Shown here: positions 11,601 through 24,403 of the stretch, in pieces | Layout: each line of letters starts with the position of its first letter | Position numbering within the stretch: position 1 is the first letter of the stretch | From: Saururus chinensis | Taxonomy: Eukaryota > Streptophyta > Magnoliopsida > Piperales > Saururaceae | Assembly: GCA_035235625.1 (NCBI GenBank) | Contig: CP141142.1 | Location: forward strand, 12,616,995-12,680,994 | Reading direction: 5' to 3' | Length of the DNA stretch: 64,000 bases | Notes under the pieces: generated by a model | The model's input: only the letters and a program-made list of their open reading frames with translations | Database searches by the model: none | Told to the model about the DNA's origin: nothing | Made by a program: the position numbers and the translations under genes

Positions 11601-12327
11601 ATTTACTTAAGAAATCCTTAATTGAATCTTAGATCTAGGGCTTGTTGGTAGTAAAAATCGAATTTTGAAAGTTAGGGTTTGTAGTAAAACACAAATCAGT
11701 AGCTTTTGATGGTCAAAAACGAATTGAATCAAGGGGAAAATGGTAGATTTAGAAGAAATTAAGAGAAAAGCCATGGATTAGTGCTTAATTAGAGCAAGCT
11801 TACCTTAATCGGCTTCTAATTCGGGCCTAAGTGGGGATTAGGCCAGACCTCCTTCCTTAGCCTATTCCCAAAAAAAGGAAATGGCTCAGGTTTGCCCTTT
11901 TATAGTAAGGGTTGGGGTAGGCATAGGTAAGTTTTGGGGTGTAAATATGAAAAGTAGGCTAAAAGTGTTTATTTTGCAAATTTAAGCACAATTTAAGCCT
12001 AATAAAATTCTGAAAATTTTTGTGTGACCTTTAAGTATAGGTCTAGGGTCATTTGACATAAAAATAAAATTTTTGACCGTGGGGCCCACAGGGGTCCCGC
12101 CAAAACCCTAATTTTTGGGAAAATAGTAAAAATTCCGAAAAATCTCAAAAATTCACATTTGGTTTAAAATCACTTAAAACCACTAATATTGAAGTTAATT
12201 TTGGTTAAAACCATCACAAACTCTATTTATTTACAAAATCATCGAATAAGATCAGAAAACACGTAAATCTCACGATAATCAATAATTAAAGAAAACCAAA
12301 ACCGGTTTAAAGATGAGGGTCCTTACA
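8656..12327 (-). repeat. 3' LTR of the Tekay element
   Basis: 3672 bp, from the complement of ccttaca (TGTAAGG) to GGCGTGACA in element orientation. It carries a TATA box (ctataaaagggc on the complement of 11894-11905), CpG-rich palindrome modules (11131-11162 and 11195-11227) and a ten-unit 55-bp tandem array (about 9293-9835). Compared with the other LTR, differences are rare except in 9880-10320, where substitutions and 1-2-base indels cluster. Confidence 0.95.
9293..9835. repeat. 55-bp tandem array inside the 3' LTR
   Basis: Ten units, each with ggatgtatctctaacatac and ttccacatgcataacatca. The first units are diverged and slightly longer (about 58 bp); the rest are exactly 55 bp. A variable dinucleotide (caaaatcaac or caatatcaac) follows the order A, A, T, A, A, T, A, giving a 165-bp higher-order period. 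The repeats are adjacent, with no unique spacers, so this is not a CRISPR array. Confidence 0.9.
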
Positions 12328-12365
12328 TCCTCCCCCTCTTAGGAATTTTGGTCCCCCAAAATTCG

Positions 12366-15300
12366 CTAGAGGTCAGCGACAAAAAGGTGAGGATACTTCT
12401 TTCTGATCTCGTCCTCCGTTTCCCACGTGGCTTCCTCGACTCCATGATTCCTCCACAACACCTTCACGAGTGGGATTGCCTTTTGCCGAAGTACCTTCTC
12501 CTTACGATCAAGAATCTGAACAGGTACCTCCTCATAGGAAAGATTCTCCTGAAGCTCCAACGGCTCAAAATCCAAGACATGAGTGGGATCCGGCTCATAC
12601 TTCCGAAGAAGTGAGACGTGGAAAACATTATGGATATCGGCCAGTCGGGGTGGAAGTGCAACCCGATAAGCTGTGGGACCAATCCGCTCCAAGATCTCGA
12701 ATGGACCAATAAAACGAGGTGACAACTTCCCCCGTTGTCCAAATCGAACAACACCACGAGTCGGAGAGATCTTAAGGAAAACATGATCACCAACACCAAA
12801 CTCCAACTCCCGCCGTCGCCTATCGGCATAACTCTTCTGACGGCTCTGAGCTGCCTGCAACCTCTCCCGGATAAGGTGTATCTTCTCCACTGACTGCTGA
12901 ATAAGGTCTGGGCCAGTGAGAAGGTGATCTCCAACCTCACTCCAACACAACGGTGATCGGCAAGGACGCCCATAAAGCGCCTCGAAAGGTGCCATCCGGA
13001 TGCTCGCTTGGTAGCTATTATTATAAGAAAACTCAACCAGCGGCAAATGTTGCTCCCAACTTCCTTTCCACTCCAGGATACAAGCCCGAAGCATGTCCTC
13101 AAGCGTCTGAATGGTCCTTTCGGACTGTCCGTCCGTCTGAGGATGGTAAGCGGAGCTAAGATGCAAAGATGTGCCCAAAGCACCCTGAAAGCTCGGCCAA
13201 AACCTCGAAGTGAACCGCGGGTCACGATCAGAGACAATAGATACTGGAATCCCATGTAACCGCACGATCTCCCTCAAATATAGAGCAGCCAAGACATCCA
13301 AAGGAGTAGTCATTCTAATCGCGAGGAAGTGAGCGGACTTAGTAAGTCGATCAACAATCACCCAAACTGCATCATTACCACTCGGCGACCGTGGCAGTCC
13401 GGAAACGAAATCCATAGTGACGTGCTCCCACTTCCACTCCGAAATCGGAAGTGGTTGTAGTAAACCGCCTGGATGCCGATGCTCTGCCTTGACTTGCTGA
13501 CATACAAGGCATTTGGACACGTAGACCGCAATGTCCTTCTTCATCCCATTCCACCAAAATGTCCTCTTCACGTCGTGGTACATCTTCGTTCCTCCAGGAT
13601 GGATAGAGAACTTAGAATGGTGTGCCTCCGATAGGATACGCTCCCTCAGCTCAACGGTGTTTGGCACACACCAACGACCCTTATACATCAAGCTTCCATC
13701 GGATCTTTCCTCAAAACCCAACACTGCCTTCTCCCTTAGCTTAGCCTTAAGAGCTAGGATCTCTTCATCACCCTTCTGAGCCTCGACCACGTCATCCACC
13801 ACACTAGAGCTAATAGAGAGATTAGCAAACCAGCTCCGTGTGTCCTCCAAAGTCAACTCTGGCCTTAGCTCAATGGCATCCTCATAAAGGAGCCACTCAC
13901 CGACTCGCATGCAAGCAACCGTAGTGGCTGATTTCCGACTCAAAGCATCCGCCACCACGTTCGCTTTGCCCGGATGATACGATATCGTGAAGTCATAATC
14001 CTTCAAGAATTCAAGCCACCTCCTTTGCCTCAAATTAAGATCTCGCTGCGTGAATAAGTACTTCAAGCTCTTGTGATCAGTGAATACCTCAAACTTCTCA
14101 CCATAGAGATAGTGCCGCCAAATCTTCAATGCAAAGACTACGGCCGCTAACTCCAAGTCATGAGTGGGGTAATTCCGCTCGTGCACTCTAAGCTGTCGAG
14201 ATGCATAAGCCACCACTCTCCCATGCTGCATGAGTACACAACCCAAGCCGCGAAGAGAAGCATCACTATAGACCACGAATCCGCCACTCCCGGAAGGCAA
14301 AGTTAGAACTGGAGCTGAAGTTAGCCTCTTCTTCAACTCTTGGAAACTCTCTTCACAAGCTGAGTTCCACTCGAACTTCTCATTCTTCCTTGTCAACTTA
14401 GTCATAGGGCTCGCAAGGCTAGAAAAACCCTCGATGAAACGGCGATAGTACCCGGCAAGTCCTAGGAAGCTGCGGACCTCCGATGCACTCTTCGGTTGCT
14501 CCCAATTCAACACGGCTTCAACTTTCGAGGGATCAACCGCCACACCGTCTCTCGATATAACATGACCAAGGAAATGCACTTTCTTGAGCCAAAATTCACA
14601 CTTGTCAAACTTCGCAAAGAGCATATGCTCCCGCAAAGTTCGCAAGACAATCCTCAAATGTGCTTCATGCTCTTCCTCATTGGCCGAATAGATCAGAATA
14701 TCATCCACGAATATAATTACAAACTGATCAAGATAAGGCCGAAAGACTCGGTTCATCAAGTCCATAAATGAGGCAGGTGCATTGGTAAGACCAAAAGGCA
14801 TAACTAAGAACTCATAATGCCCATATCGGGTACGGAAAGCCGTCTTAGCAACATCATCAGGACGGATCCGAAGTTGGTGATAACCCGATCTCAAATCGAT
14901 CTTAGAGAAAACCTGTGCCTGCTGCAACTGATCAAACAAATCATCAATTCTAGGTAAAGGGTACTTGTTCTTGATGGTTACCTGATTAAGCATTCGGTAG
15001 TCGATACACAACCGTAGAGAACCATCCTTCTTCCGAACAAATAAGACCGGCGCACCCCAAGGAGATACACTCGGCCTAATATACCCCTTATCCATAAGAT
15101 CCTGCAGCTGAGCCTTAAGCTCTTTAAGTTCGGCTGGAGCCATACGATAGGGAGCCTTAGAGATAGGAGTAGTGCCTGGAATAAGGTCAATGCAAAACTC
15201 TATCTCCCTCTCCGGTGGTAAACTCGCCAAGTCACTAGGGAAGACATCGGGAAATTCCGCCACAACACGAACGGAATCCAAAGAAGGTAACTCCATGTTC

Positions 15301-16340
15301 AACCCCGTAACACTAGCAAGGAAAGCTTCGCATCCACTATCAATCCACTTCTTGGCTTTGAAGAAAGAGACCAAGAATTTGCCATTAGAACGCTTCACCC
15401 CTTGAAAGATAAAAGGCTTAGCTCCTGGCAACTCGAACTTCACACACCTCCTGCGACAGTCTACATATGCATGGAACTTGAACATCATATCCATGCCTAG
15501 GATCACATCAAAGTCAATCATCGGCAATATAATAAGATCCATATGTAGCACATGTCCACCGATCTCCATAGGAATCATCTCAACATACTTTTCCGCTCGA
15601 AGAGAGGATGAAGGTGTAGAAACACGCAAAGGAACATGCAACAACTTATAACAAGCATCCAACTCATGAGCAAAATGAGGAGACACAAAAGAATGAGAGG
15701 AACCGGTATCAAATAACACTCTAGCATAGTGGGAGGCGATGAGAATCATACCTTCCACCACACCCGAAGAGTTAGCCACCTCCTGCGCTGAAATAGCAAA
15801 GACTCTCCCATCATGAGCCGGCTTCTTCCCCTTGCCATCGGGCTGCCCGGTAGGTGCTCTCGCCGGTGGTACACACGGCTGCCTGGGACCGGTATTAGGT
15901 GTCATCGGTGCACGTCTCTGAGCACGACCAGCCCTCTGCGGACACTCGTTGGCATAGTGCCCCTTCTGCCGACAATCATAGCAAGTCACACTAGCACGGC
16001 GGTCCTGAGGATCCTGCTGCACATGCTGGGTGTTATGCCTCACATGACGGGTATCACGCCGCTTAAAGTCCCGGCGGTTATGGCTATCCTCCGCCCTCGA
16101 CCTCTTAGGCTGCTGCTGCTGCCCTCTCCTCCGGATATACTCATCAGAATCACGCTCCACAGCGATGGCCGTCTCAAGTACCTCAGCAAGGGTCTTGTGC
16201 CTGAATGGCACGACTCGGCCTTTGATGAAAGGCTTAAGACCGTCCTCAAACTTACGTGCTCGCTCATACTCATCGCTGAAGAAGCGAGGAGCAAAGCGCT
16301 CAAGCTCCACGAAACGGGTCTCATAAGCCAAGACCGTCAT
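12366..16340 (-). CDS. pol: Tekay polyprotein: gag C-terminus, PR, RT, RH, INT, chromodomain
   Basis: A 1324-residue open frame. The gag C-terminus includes a CCHC zinc knuckle (C120, C123, H128, C133). Protease has DTG at 211-213. Reverse transcriptase has [10 protein letters not shown] at 481-490 and the catalytic FVDD at 544-547. RNase H aspartates lie at about 693, 755 and 798. Integrase has its zinc motif (H907 or H908, H914, C944, C947) and a D977, D1038, E1074 triad with 35 residues between the last two. A chromodomain-like tail lies at about 1272-1320 ([17 protein letters not shown]). This is the chromovirus signature; such tails bias integration toward heterochromatin. No key residue is missing. 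The listed Met is internal: the true start is in gag upstream, in another frame. In its present form the polyprotein would not be made from the gag start unless frameshifting occurs. Confidence 0.95.
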   Translation of the reverse strand: MTVLAYETRFVELERFAPRFFSDEYERARKFEDGLKPFIKGRVVPFRHKTLAEVLETAIAVERDSDEYIRRRGQQQQPKRSRAEDSHNRRDFKRRDTRHVRHNTQHVQQDPQDRRASVTCYDCRQKGHYANECPQRAGRAQRRAPMTPNTGPRQPCVPPARAPTGQPDGKGKKPAHDGRVFAISAQEVANSSGVVEGMILIASHYARVLFDTGSSHSFVSPHFAHELDACYKLLHVPLRVSTPSSSLRAEKYVEMIPMEIGGHVLHMDLIILPMIDFDVILGMDMMFKFHAYVDCRRRCVKFELPGAKPFIFQGVKRSNGKFLVSFFKAKKWIDSGCEAFLASVTGLNMELPSLDSVRVVAEFPDVFPSDLASLPPEREIEFCIDLIPGTTPISKAPYRMAPAELKELKAQLQDLMDKGYIRPSVSPWGAPVLFVRKKDGSLRLCIDYRMLNQVTIKNKYPLPRIDDLFDQLQQAQVFSKIDLRSGYHQLRIRPDDVAKTAFRTRYGHYEFLVMPFGLTNAPASFMDLMNRVFRPYLDQFVIIFVDDILIYSANEEEHEAHLRIVLRTLREHMLFAKFDKCEFWLKKVHFLGHVISRDGVAVDPSKVEAVLNWEQPKSASEVRSFLGLAGYYRRFIEGFSSLASPMTKLTRKNEKFEWNSACEESFQELKKRLTSAPVLTLPSGSGGFVVYSDASLRGLGCVLMQHGRVVAYASRQLRVHERNYPTHDLELAAVVFALKIWRHYLYGEKFEVFTDHKSLKYLFTQRDLNLRQRRWLEFLKDYDFTISYHPGKANVVADALSRKSATTVACMRVGEWLLYEDAIELRPELTLEDTRSWFANLSISSSVVDDVVEAQKGDEEILALKAKLREKAVLGFEERSDGSLMYKGRWCVPNTVELRERILSEAHHSKFSIHPGGTKMYHDVKRTFWWNGMKKDIAVYVSKCLVCQQVKAEHRHPGGLLQPLPISEWKWEHVTMDFVSGLPRSPSGNDAVWVIVDRLTKSAHFLAIRMTTPLDVLAALYLREIVRLHGIPVSIVSDRDPRFTSRFWPSFQGALGTSLHLSSAYHPQTDGQSERTIQTLEDMLRACILEWKGSWEQHLPLVEFSYNNSYQASIRMAPFEALYGRPCRSPLCWSEVGDHLLTGPDLIQQSVEKIHLIRERLQAAQSRQKSYADRRRRELEFGVGDHVFLKISPTRGVVRFGQRGKLSPRFIGPFEILERIGPTAYRVALPPRLADIHNVFHVSLLRKYEPDPTHVLDFEPLELQENLSYEEVPVQILDRKEKVLRQKAIPLVKVLWRNHGVEEATWETEDEIRKKYPHLFVADL

Positions 16341-16798
16341 AGAACCCTGCTGGTACCGAGAAACTGCTTCTTCTTCTCCTCTCGGACATGAAGAGGGAAG
16401 TACTTGTCGTTAAAGGCTGACAAGAACTCATCCCATGGAATGTCCTCTCGACCATGGAACCTCTGACGCTCCATCGATAACCACCACCTCTGAGCTTTGC
16501 CCTCGAACGTGAAGACTGCAAGTCTAGTCTTCTCCTCGTCCGAGCAACGTCGAGCACTAAAAATCTTCTCCATATGAAGCCTCCAATTATCCGCCACAGA
16601 GGTATCAAATCCACCCTTGAAGCTAGGGGGATTAAGCTTCTTGAATCCCTCGAGAGAAAGAGACTCAGAACTGCTACCACTCGCGTGCTTAGCCTGGAAC
16701 ACCTGTGTCAACCCTTCAATGGCGGTCAACACATCGTCCACCCTTGGGTCACGAGCACCGCGATGGTTATTAGCGCCTGCATGATTAGGACCAGCCAT
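16337..16798 (-). pseudogene. gag: Tekay gag N-terminal half, cut off by a frame break
   Basis: A 153-codon frame beginning MAGPNHAGAN and containing the capsid-type gag domain ([40 protein letters not shown]). It then runs out of frame and stops at 16337-16339, while the homologous reading continues in a different frame as the pol ORF. The junction lies at about 16350-16365 and is consistent with a single small indel. Plant Tekay elements usually encode gag-pol as one frame, so I read this as a lesion or assembly error. A programmed shift cannot be excluded, though I see no obvious slippery heptamer plus structure. Confidence 0.8.
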
Positions 16799-16936
16799 CT
16801 ACACAACGACCAGACGTTAATCGTACAGCCTAACAACCCGAAAGCACACAGCCAAACAAGCAGAAAGCACACAAACAAGCAAGCAAGCAAACAAGCAAGA
16901 CTTATCACACAACCCTATTTACTCTTGGACAAAGAT

Positions 16937-16950
16937 GTGCTCCGATACCA
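16937..16950 (-). other. Primer binding site of the Tekay element
   Basis: Minus-strand TGGTATCGGAGCAC, seven bases inside the 5' LTR edge. The first eight bases match the complement of the plant initiator-Met tRNA 3' end; the rest matches partly. Confidence 0.8.
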
Positions 16951-16957
16951 AAAACTC

Positions 16958-19900
16958 TGTCACGCCCCGGCCATGCCCGACCCGAGCCGAACCCGGTCCA
17001 AGGGCCGGTCAAGCGCACGGGGGCGACGAAGTGAAATTGAGAAACGATTCTAGCGGAAGACTTAATCCCTAACCACGGGCAATTAACAGCAACACGGAGT
17101 GCGCACAATCCTTTGAGCAAGAGTAAATAAAAGGGAAAAAAAAAGGTGTTGCTTAACACAAAGTAAACAACAATCTCAAACCCACAAACTTAGTTAAGTA
17201 AAGCCCACACCGGCTCAAAATAAGTCATAAGCAAACATAACTGTAACATGTGACATAAAACCACAACAAGAACCCTACACAAAGGTTCGAACATAAAGCA
17301 TGAAAGAAACGATGATAAGTCACGCAACGATCTCCATCATCACACCCAAGCTACCTCTGACCTTTCCTCAAAAAGGCAATCCTGTCCGTCTGCGTGTCGC
17401 ACCACGCAGCCCCAAATCAAAACACAAAAGAGGGGTGAGTTTTAACACTCAGCAATGGTTTTAATATCACTGTCAACGTAGAAAATACGATAGCTTAGAA
17501 ATGAGATCGTTTCAGATCAAAGATTTACACGGTGCATCACTTTCTGATCACACATTCATATCACTTAACACTGCATAAAAATGCATAATTCAACCTGCAT
17601 GGATGTATCTCTAGCATACATATTCCCACATGCATTCACATCATAACCAATCCCGCATGGATGTATCTCTAACATACATATTCCACATGCATAACATCAA
17701 CATCAACATGCATGGATGTATCTCTAACATACATATTCCACATGCATAACATCAAAATCAACATGCATGGATGTATCTCTAACATACATATTCCACATGC
17801 ATAACATCAAAATCAACATGCATGGATGTATCTCTAACATACATATTCCACATGCATAACATCAATATCAACATGCATGGATGTATCTCTAACATACATA
17901 TTCCACATGCATAACATCAAAATCAACATGCATGGATGTATCTCTAACATACATATTCCACATGCATAACATCAAAATCAACATGCATGGATGTATCTCT
18001 AACATACATATTCCACATGCATAACATCAATATCAACATGCATGGATGTATCTCTAACATACATATTCCACATGCATAACATCAAAATCAACATGCATGG
18101 ATGTATCTCTAACATACATATTCCCACATGCATAATGTTATCACAATCAACCTCCATCAAGGAGTAATCACACATTGACGTCACACGTACTGGAGCATAG
18201 ACAAGGCCACGAAGGCGTGTCATGGTACAAAATTCTACACAAGAATTCAAGAAAGATCGGGGTTGTCAATCCCTAATACTGCTCGCCCTGGACAATCCTG
18301 GCCAAGGATGTCCCATTCTCACACGAGAGAATCTAGAGCAGGGGTGTTCGCCAGTGGACATCTCTGCGGAGGGAAGAGCCCGAGTTCTCACACAGAACCC
18401 TAGAACACGTGGTAGCGGGGTGCACACGGCATACCACACTGGATTCTCAGGGTCCAGATGACACACATAATGATATTCTCACATATCCGCAAGACAAGTA
18501 CACAACTCGTCCCCACATCATTCCGTTAAACAAGACTCAACCCGGGGAGTGCACTCGTTCCACACAGAACTCCAAATCGTTCCACACAGAACTTCAAATC
18601 GTTCCACACAGGAACTTCAAATCAAAATATGTCCTTTCGGACCAATCAACTTGCGATTAATCCACGACCGATAAACCCGGCACGCAATTCCATCACATTG
18701 CATCCAATCGGTCAAATTCGATTAATCACGATGAAGCCTCAATTGGAAATCCATTTTCATGATGCGTGCAACATGGTACATGCGTGGGCAAAGCATACAT
18801 GAACCCTAATCATGATAAGTGCTCTCACCAGCCCCTAATGCATCATTCATAATCACGATATTAAGCTTCAAACATCATCATTTAACCCCCACATGTGTGT
18901 GTGTGTAACTAGTAGAAGCCTTTCACATGATGCATATTAACATGCTTGAAAATCAACTCACTACCACACTACACATGTGAATTTCTACCTAAACATGAAT
19001 TCCAGCGGAAATCATAGTAGAAGAATCGTTGAAATCTTCGCTAGATTCAAAACTCAACCACAAAGGCTAAACACCTATAACATCACTCATTCCATCATTG
19101 AGTCATGGTATTCACCAACATTCACACACCATTAATCACAATTTATCATGACAAATCTGTCCAACAATGATTGTAGTCCTACTGAAATATGCTTAACCAA
19201 AGGGAAACAACTATTCATAATTTCAAAATAACGATTCCAACATCATGCCACAAAACATAAGTCATTCCACCATCACTAAGCATATATCTCAACTCCATAA
19301 ACTCAATAGCATGCATTTCCAGTAGCCTAACATAGCTCAAAACACTCCACATTCATATAAAATTGGCAAGCCAAAGTGGAATCATCAAAATAGGCATTAT
19401 ACACACAACATACAATTTCCTGTGTAGCCGATCGATCGCCCTTCAGGCCGTTCGATCGGTTACACGCAAAATTTTCAAATTTTCAGTTCAGCCGATCGAT
19501 CGCCCTGCAAGGCCGATCGATCGCCAACACGGCAGAACAGTCATCTTCTTCCTTTCGCAAAATCAAACCGAGACACCATAGATAACACTTCAAATCCACA
19601 TCTAGCACCCTAATCATCATCAAAAGTCCTCCTTGACTTCCAGAATATCAAACCAAACCATAATAATGTAAAACCCTAAGAAATCGGGATTAAATAATTC
19701 CATTTTTTAATCTTACCATTAACACACTAAATCAAGCAAACCATTTCGAAATAAGCCAAAAATGAAGAGTTTTACCATGGATAAACAGAGATTTCGAAGA
19801 CCCATTACCTCAGCACTTGATTAAGCTCGGATTGAAGAGTCACCCTTCTTGAAATCCTTGAAAACACAATGAGTTTGAATCAAACACCAATAGAAATCGA

Positions 19901-20626
19901 TTTACTTAAGAAATCCTTAATTGAATCTTAGATCTAGGGCTTGTTGGTAGTAAAAATCGAATTTTGAAAGTTAGGGTTTGTAGTAAAACACAAATCAGTA
20001 GCTTTTGATGGTCAAAAACGAATTGAATCAAGGGGAAAATGGTAGATTTAGAAGAAATTAAGAGAAAAGCCATGGATTAGTGCTTAATTAGAGCAAGCTT
20101 ACCTTAATCGGCTTCTAATTCGGGCCTAAGTGGGGATTAGGCCAGACCTCCTTCCTTAGCCTATTCCCAAAAAAAGGAAATGGCTCAGGTTTGCCCTTTT
20201 ATAGTAAGGGTTGGGGTAGGCATAGGTAAGTTTTGGGGTGTAAATATGAAAAGTAGGCTAAAAGTGTTTATTTTGCAAATTTAAGCACAATTTAAGCCTA
20301 ATAAAATTCTGAAAATTTTTGTGTGACCTTTAAGTATAGGTCTAGGGTCATTTGACATAAAAATAAAATTTTTGACCGTGGGGCCCACAGGGGTCCCGCC
20401 AAAACCCTAATTTTTGGGAAAATAGTAAAAATTCCGAAAAATCTCAAAAATTCACATTTGGTTTAAAATCACTTAAAACCACTAATATTGAAGTTAATTT
20501 TGGTTAAAACCATCACAAACTCTATTTATTTACAAAATCATCGAATAAGATCAGAAAACACGTAAATCTCACGATAATCAATAATTAAAGAAAACCAAAA
20601 CCGGTTTAAAGATGAGGGTCCTTACA
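16958..20626 (-). repeat. 5' LTR of the Tekay element
   Basis: 3669 bp. It has the same organisation as the 3' LTR: TATA box on the complement of 20193-20204, palindrome modules at 19428-19459 and 19491-19524, and the 55-bp array at about 17593-18135 with the same ten units and the same unit order. In element orientation the TATA box lies about 430 bp from the LTR start, so the palindrome modules would be in the transcribed leader. Confidence 0.95.
17593..18135. repeat. 55-bp tandem array inside the 5' LTR
   Basis: This is the counterpart of the 9293-9835 array: ten units with the same order of the two unit variants. Unit order is identical in both LTRs, so the array was already expanded in the element that inserted. 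Confidence 0.9.
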
Positions 20627-20631
20627 GCGAG

Positions 20632-21482
20632 GTTCCTTGTTTGAAAGGGCAGAGTTTTTCATACCTAAAGGGCAAGTTTCTCCTCATTGGGTAGTAAGAG
20701 CGGGATGCTATAATAGGAACACTAATTGAGACTTTTGGAGTAATCTTCAAGCTGGTCTGTCTATGTGCATCGGCTAACCAGGGGCATTTTTTATTGACAT
20801 AATTGTCAACTATTTTTAATATTTTTGGCTTAGGAATACGGGGTAAGTAGGTATTCGATATCTTTGGGTATCAGAATTAATCTATCATTGATATCATAGA
20901 TTAATATGTTCATTTGCATATGTTTTGTATACAAATTATAATGCTTATTTACACAAGTTGTGTATGAATTATGATGCTTATGTATACAGGTTTTGTGTGT
21001 GATTATGATACTTTATTTAGATATTTACATAAGTTTTGTGTATGGATTATGATGCATGATTGAGATATTTGCACATACCATGTGTGTAAGGGATTTGACA
21101 TGCTCTTGTTATTTTATCTTAACACCGATATTACATAAGGTTTATGTTGTACATCTTGAGATTGTATTTTATGGTATTAGTGTGAGCTCTATATTTTCAA
21201 ACACTCACTGGGCTATGCTCCACCTCTTTGCTTTGTTTTTTTTTGTTTTAGGTATCTCTCTAGGATCTTCTATGTGGTTGTACCATGCAGGTGCTTAGGA
21301 TGACTTATTTTGAGAGCATAGGTGAGAATACAGGGATGTTGAGCAAGAAAAGTTCACCTATTATGGGATAGTTAATAGGATAGTTAATAGTTGATATCTG
21401 ATGTAACCATGACTCTTAGATTATGTTTGTGGGATAGTCTTTCTTTAGATAGTGTGGACTTCTAATAATAGATTATTCGAGA
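20632..21482 (+). repeat. LTR-like relic right of the Tekay element
   Basis: No gene seen. The segment was contiguous with 8221-8655 before the Tekay insertion. It contains a 'cactcactgggctatgctccacc...ttttaggtat' stretch (about 21203-21255) typical of the 3' part of plant gypsy LTRs, plus repeated ttgtgtatgattatgatgc-like phrases (20920-21060). Both true ends are unknown. Confidence 0.35.
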
Positions 21483-21936
21483 CACTTGTGAAAGCATCGC
21501 TAAAAATTATATTATTAGCGATGCCCCTTATAAAATGTCGCTAATAATGATTCTTAGCGACATTTTCCAGAGCATCGCTAATATGTAAATATACTATTAA
21601 AAAATATAAAAACATTAACGACATTTTTTATCCGTTGCCAAAAGTGTTTAGCGACATTTTTCATATTAAAAATAGAAATATTAACAAGCCTCGCTAATAT
21701 TGTATAATTAGTGACGCTACACAAACTGTCGCTAATAATAAATTCTTTTTAAAAAAATTTAGCAACGCTTGTTAAAGTGATGTTAAATTTTAAAAAATTA
21801 AAAAAATGCCCCTCCCACCTGTGGTGGGGGGGGCGCACTGGAGGGGCGGAGGGGGACTGAGAAGGCGATTGGGGAAGGAGGAAAGGGAGGGGGGAGGGGA
21901 GGGGAGAGGGGGATTGAGAAGGCAGTTGGGGGAGGA

Positions 21937-22854
21937 TGATGAAGTCTAAAATTGGATGAAGAATAATTCAGTTCAGAAAATTCAAAAAATATATAAAACT
22001 GGAAGTATTTAGGGACATTTCGTCGAACAGTTTGAAGAACATTTTAATGAAAGGGGTATTTCCATCCATTACTAATGAAGGGGGTTTAAAATACATTGAA
22101 GTGAGCGATGAAAATATGGACAATATAGTCATTTGACTATAAATAAAGAGGCAGTTAATTCCGTTAGTCTTCTTCTTCGGAGGGTTTACAGTTTAAGCAA
22201 GAGCTTAACTAACGAAGATCAGTGATTAATAATTTCAATAATCATTAGTGAACTTTGAGCATCTATAAATAGGGAAAAGCCAATTGGGAAGGGGGACTTT
22301 TGAATTTCGAATTTCTGCTGAAAGCCAGAGAGCGGAGCTCCCCTTTGTTTCCGAAGAACCAGATCTGGGAGAGATCTGTGTGTGCCTGTTGGAAAGATTC
22401 TTTGGCTCGTGGTGGAAGCATGATCACTCCCAAGCTTCAGAGTAGATCTAATCCTAGAGCTAAGTGCAGAACAATTCGTTTCTGTTTGTTATGTTTTGCA
22501 AAGTAGGAATTTCTGTCTGTAACTGTTTTGGAATTCCATAAATCAGAGTCATGAAGATCTATAATACGAGTCAAGCTTAAGGATTGTGACTATTCTGTTA
22601 TCGAATTTCTCTGTGAACTTTAGCTGTTTCAGATTGGATTAGCGTATTACTGAGTTTCTAGACATTTGAAGTATTGGAAATCGAAATTGAGTTTAAAGTT
22701 TGTTGCAATTCTGCTAGTTAATTTCGAAGTTGCTGTTAAATGTACCTAGCTGCATTTTAGAATTCTGAACAACTGATTTTCAATTGTTGATAATCAGAGT
22801 TAACATTTTGTAGTAATTGATTACTTGTTAAGAGTTGGAATTTCAATCTCATCA
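21937..22854 (+). mobile_element. Solo LTR, probably copia, inside the CACTA region
   Basis: A 918-bp sequence beginning TGATGAAGTC and ending TCTCATCA, so its termini form the inverted repeat TGATGA/TCATCA. It is flanked by a perfect 5-bp duplication gagga (21932-21936 and 22855-22859). A TATA box (tctataaataggg) lies at 22263-22275, followed by a leader-like region, as in an LTR promoter. The surrounding GC-rich aaggaggaaagggaggggg sequence resumes on both sides. The length and TG..CA ends suit a Ty1/copia LTR, but there is no coding evidence for the family. Confidence 0.75.
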
Positions 22855-22859
22855 GAGGA

Positions 22860-23990
22860 GGAAAGGGAGGGGGTGGCGCCCTAATCCGGGGGTGGAGCCT
22901 GATCCAACGCTGCCCCCTCTTCATCTCCTGCTCCGGCTAGGGGGGGGGGGGGGGGGGGGAGGGACAGTGAAGGCAATGGGGGCGGGGAGGAGGAAAGGGA
23001 GGGGGGTGGTGCAGGATCCGATGCCACCCCGTCTTCACCTCATCCTCTTGCTGAGGAGGGGGTGAGAACTACAAGGGACTGCTCCTCCTCTTCCCGCACC
23101 ACCCCGAGCTCCACCAGCCTGGCCTAGTTGAGCGGGTAGAGAGCCATGCCGAAGAGGGCCTTAAGGGCATCCTTGATGGACCTTGGGGGCGAGTTGGGGA
23201 GCAAGATTATCTGGACAAGGAGGGTGAGGAGGTAGGCTGTCTCAGCAAGGAGGTAGGTTGCCTGGATGAGGAGCTAGGCCATCTGGGTTGGTAGACTTCC
23301 ACGCGAGGAGACTGTGAAGCATGGCGGTGGCCGTCTCGGAGGAGGTGTCGGACTTGGGTGAGGTAGGGCGTGGGAGAGGGAGTCAAGAAGGGCTGGGGTG
23401 GACATGAGGGGCTCCCGGTGGGAGATGGAGATAATGGCATGATCTCTTGGGTGAAAGAGAAGGTGGGCGAAAGGGTGGGGCCCAGATGGAGTTAGAGAGA
23501 GAGATAGAGAGGGAGGGAGGGAGGGAGAGAGAGAGGAGTGAGAAGAAGTAGAAGAGAGAGAGAGTAGAGAGAGGAGATAGAGAGAGAGCAAAGGATAGAT
23601 GAGAGAGAGAGAAGGGGGAGCCGGGGGTGGGAAGGGGGGCAACCAGGGAGGGGAAGGACGACGGAGGAGAGCAAGGTGGCCAGGGACGGAAGCGGGCAGT
23701 GCAGGGCGGCTGTGGAGCCCAGGCGGAATTGGGTGAGAGCGGCAGCGGTCGGACGAGGAGGGGCGGCACAAGTTGGGCGGTCAACGGCGGAGTGAGGCAA
23801 GGACGGGCGGCGTGGCGGTCGGAAGAAGTTGGGGGCCGGCACCCAGCAGGAAGAAGGGAAAATGCGCCCAAAACGCTGGCGTGGGTGTTTTCGCCTACAA
23901 GGGCGAATATATATCGCCCACGTGGGGCGAAAATTTTGTCCCATGCGGGAAAGTTTCTCACAGTGCGTGCAATTAGAGGGCATGTGCCTT
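22860..23990. repeat. GC-rich and purine-rich low-complexity DNA
   Basis: G-runs (about 18 G near 22940-22957), repeated gaggaggaaagggagg phrases and a long GA-rich tract (23490-23620). Several long open frames on both strands exist only because of the composition: the encoded proteins are Pro/Ser/Leu strings with no domain. It lies inside the CACTA-like region. Confidence 0.6.
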
Positions 23991-24229
23991 TTCATTTTAC
24001 AACGCTTAGCAAGAATTGCAAATGGAAGTAGTATGCGACACATAAGCTAAGCGTCGCAACAAACAATACTTGTAGCGACTATTATAACCAAACATCGCCA
24101 ATAATATACTTGCGATGTTTCCTACACGTCGCTAATTACTATCTTTTGTGACAATTATTCATAAGCGTAGCAACAATTGTATTATTTGTGACACATAACT
24201 CATGCGTCGCAAATACTATTATTTTCCCC

Positions 24230-24362
24230 ACTCCCTATCATCCCTCCCGCTCTCCTTCCTCTCCTCTCTCTCTGCTCTCTCTTTTCGCTCTCTCTCCCCT
24301 CTCTCATCTCTCTCCCCTCTCCCTTCTCTCTCTCTTCTCTCTCTCTCTCTCTCTCTCTCTCC

Positions 24363-24403
<41 letters not shown>

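Larger units (their letters stand above)
8656..20626 (-). mobile_element. Near-complete Tekay/Del-type Ty3-gypsy chromovirus
   Basis: An 11.97-kb LTR retrotransposon read on the minus strand. The 5' LTR is 16958-20626 and the 3' LTR is 8656-12327. They differ at about 30 positions by eye (about 99% identical) and are flanked by a perfect 5-bp TSD gcgag (8651-8655 and 20627-20631). The PBS is on the minus strand at 16937-16950 (TGGTATCGGAGCAC), matching initiator-Met tRNA priming. A polypurine tract (aagagggggagga) lies next to the 3' LTR at about 12328-12340. Domain order is gag, protease, RT, RNase H, integrase, chromodomain. The near-identical LTRs mean recent insertion. The only obvious coding lesion is a frame break in gag. 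Confidence 0.95.

Noticed and set aside
15813-16391. 192-codon plus-strand ORF
   Set aside because: It is antisense to the Tekay gag-pol frame, which has clear domains; this is a shadow.
22263-22506. A captured gene promoter and first exon (TATA box plus 68-codon ORF)
   Set aside because: The unit is fully explained as a solo LTR by TG..CA ends and a perfect 5-bp duplication.
22835-24043. Overlapping ORFs of 130-190 codons on both strands
   Set aside because: GC-rich and purine-rich low complexity keeps all frames open; the products are Pro/Ser/Leu or Gly/Arg strings.
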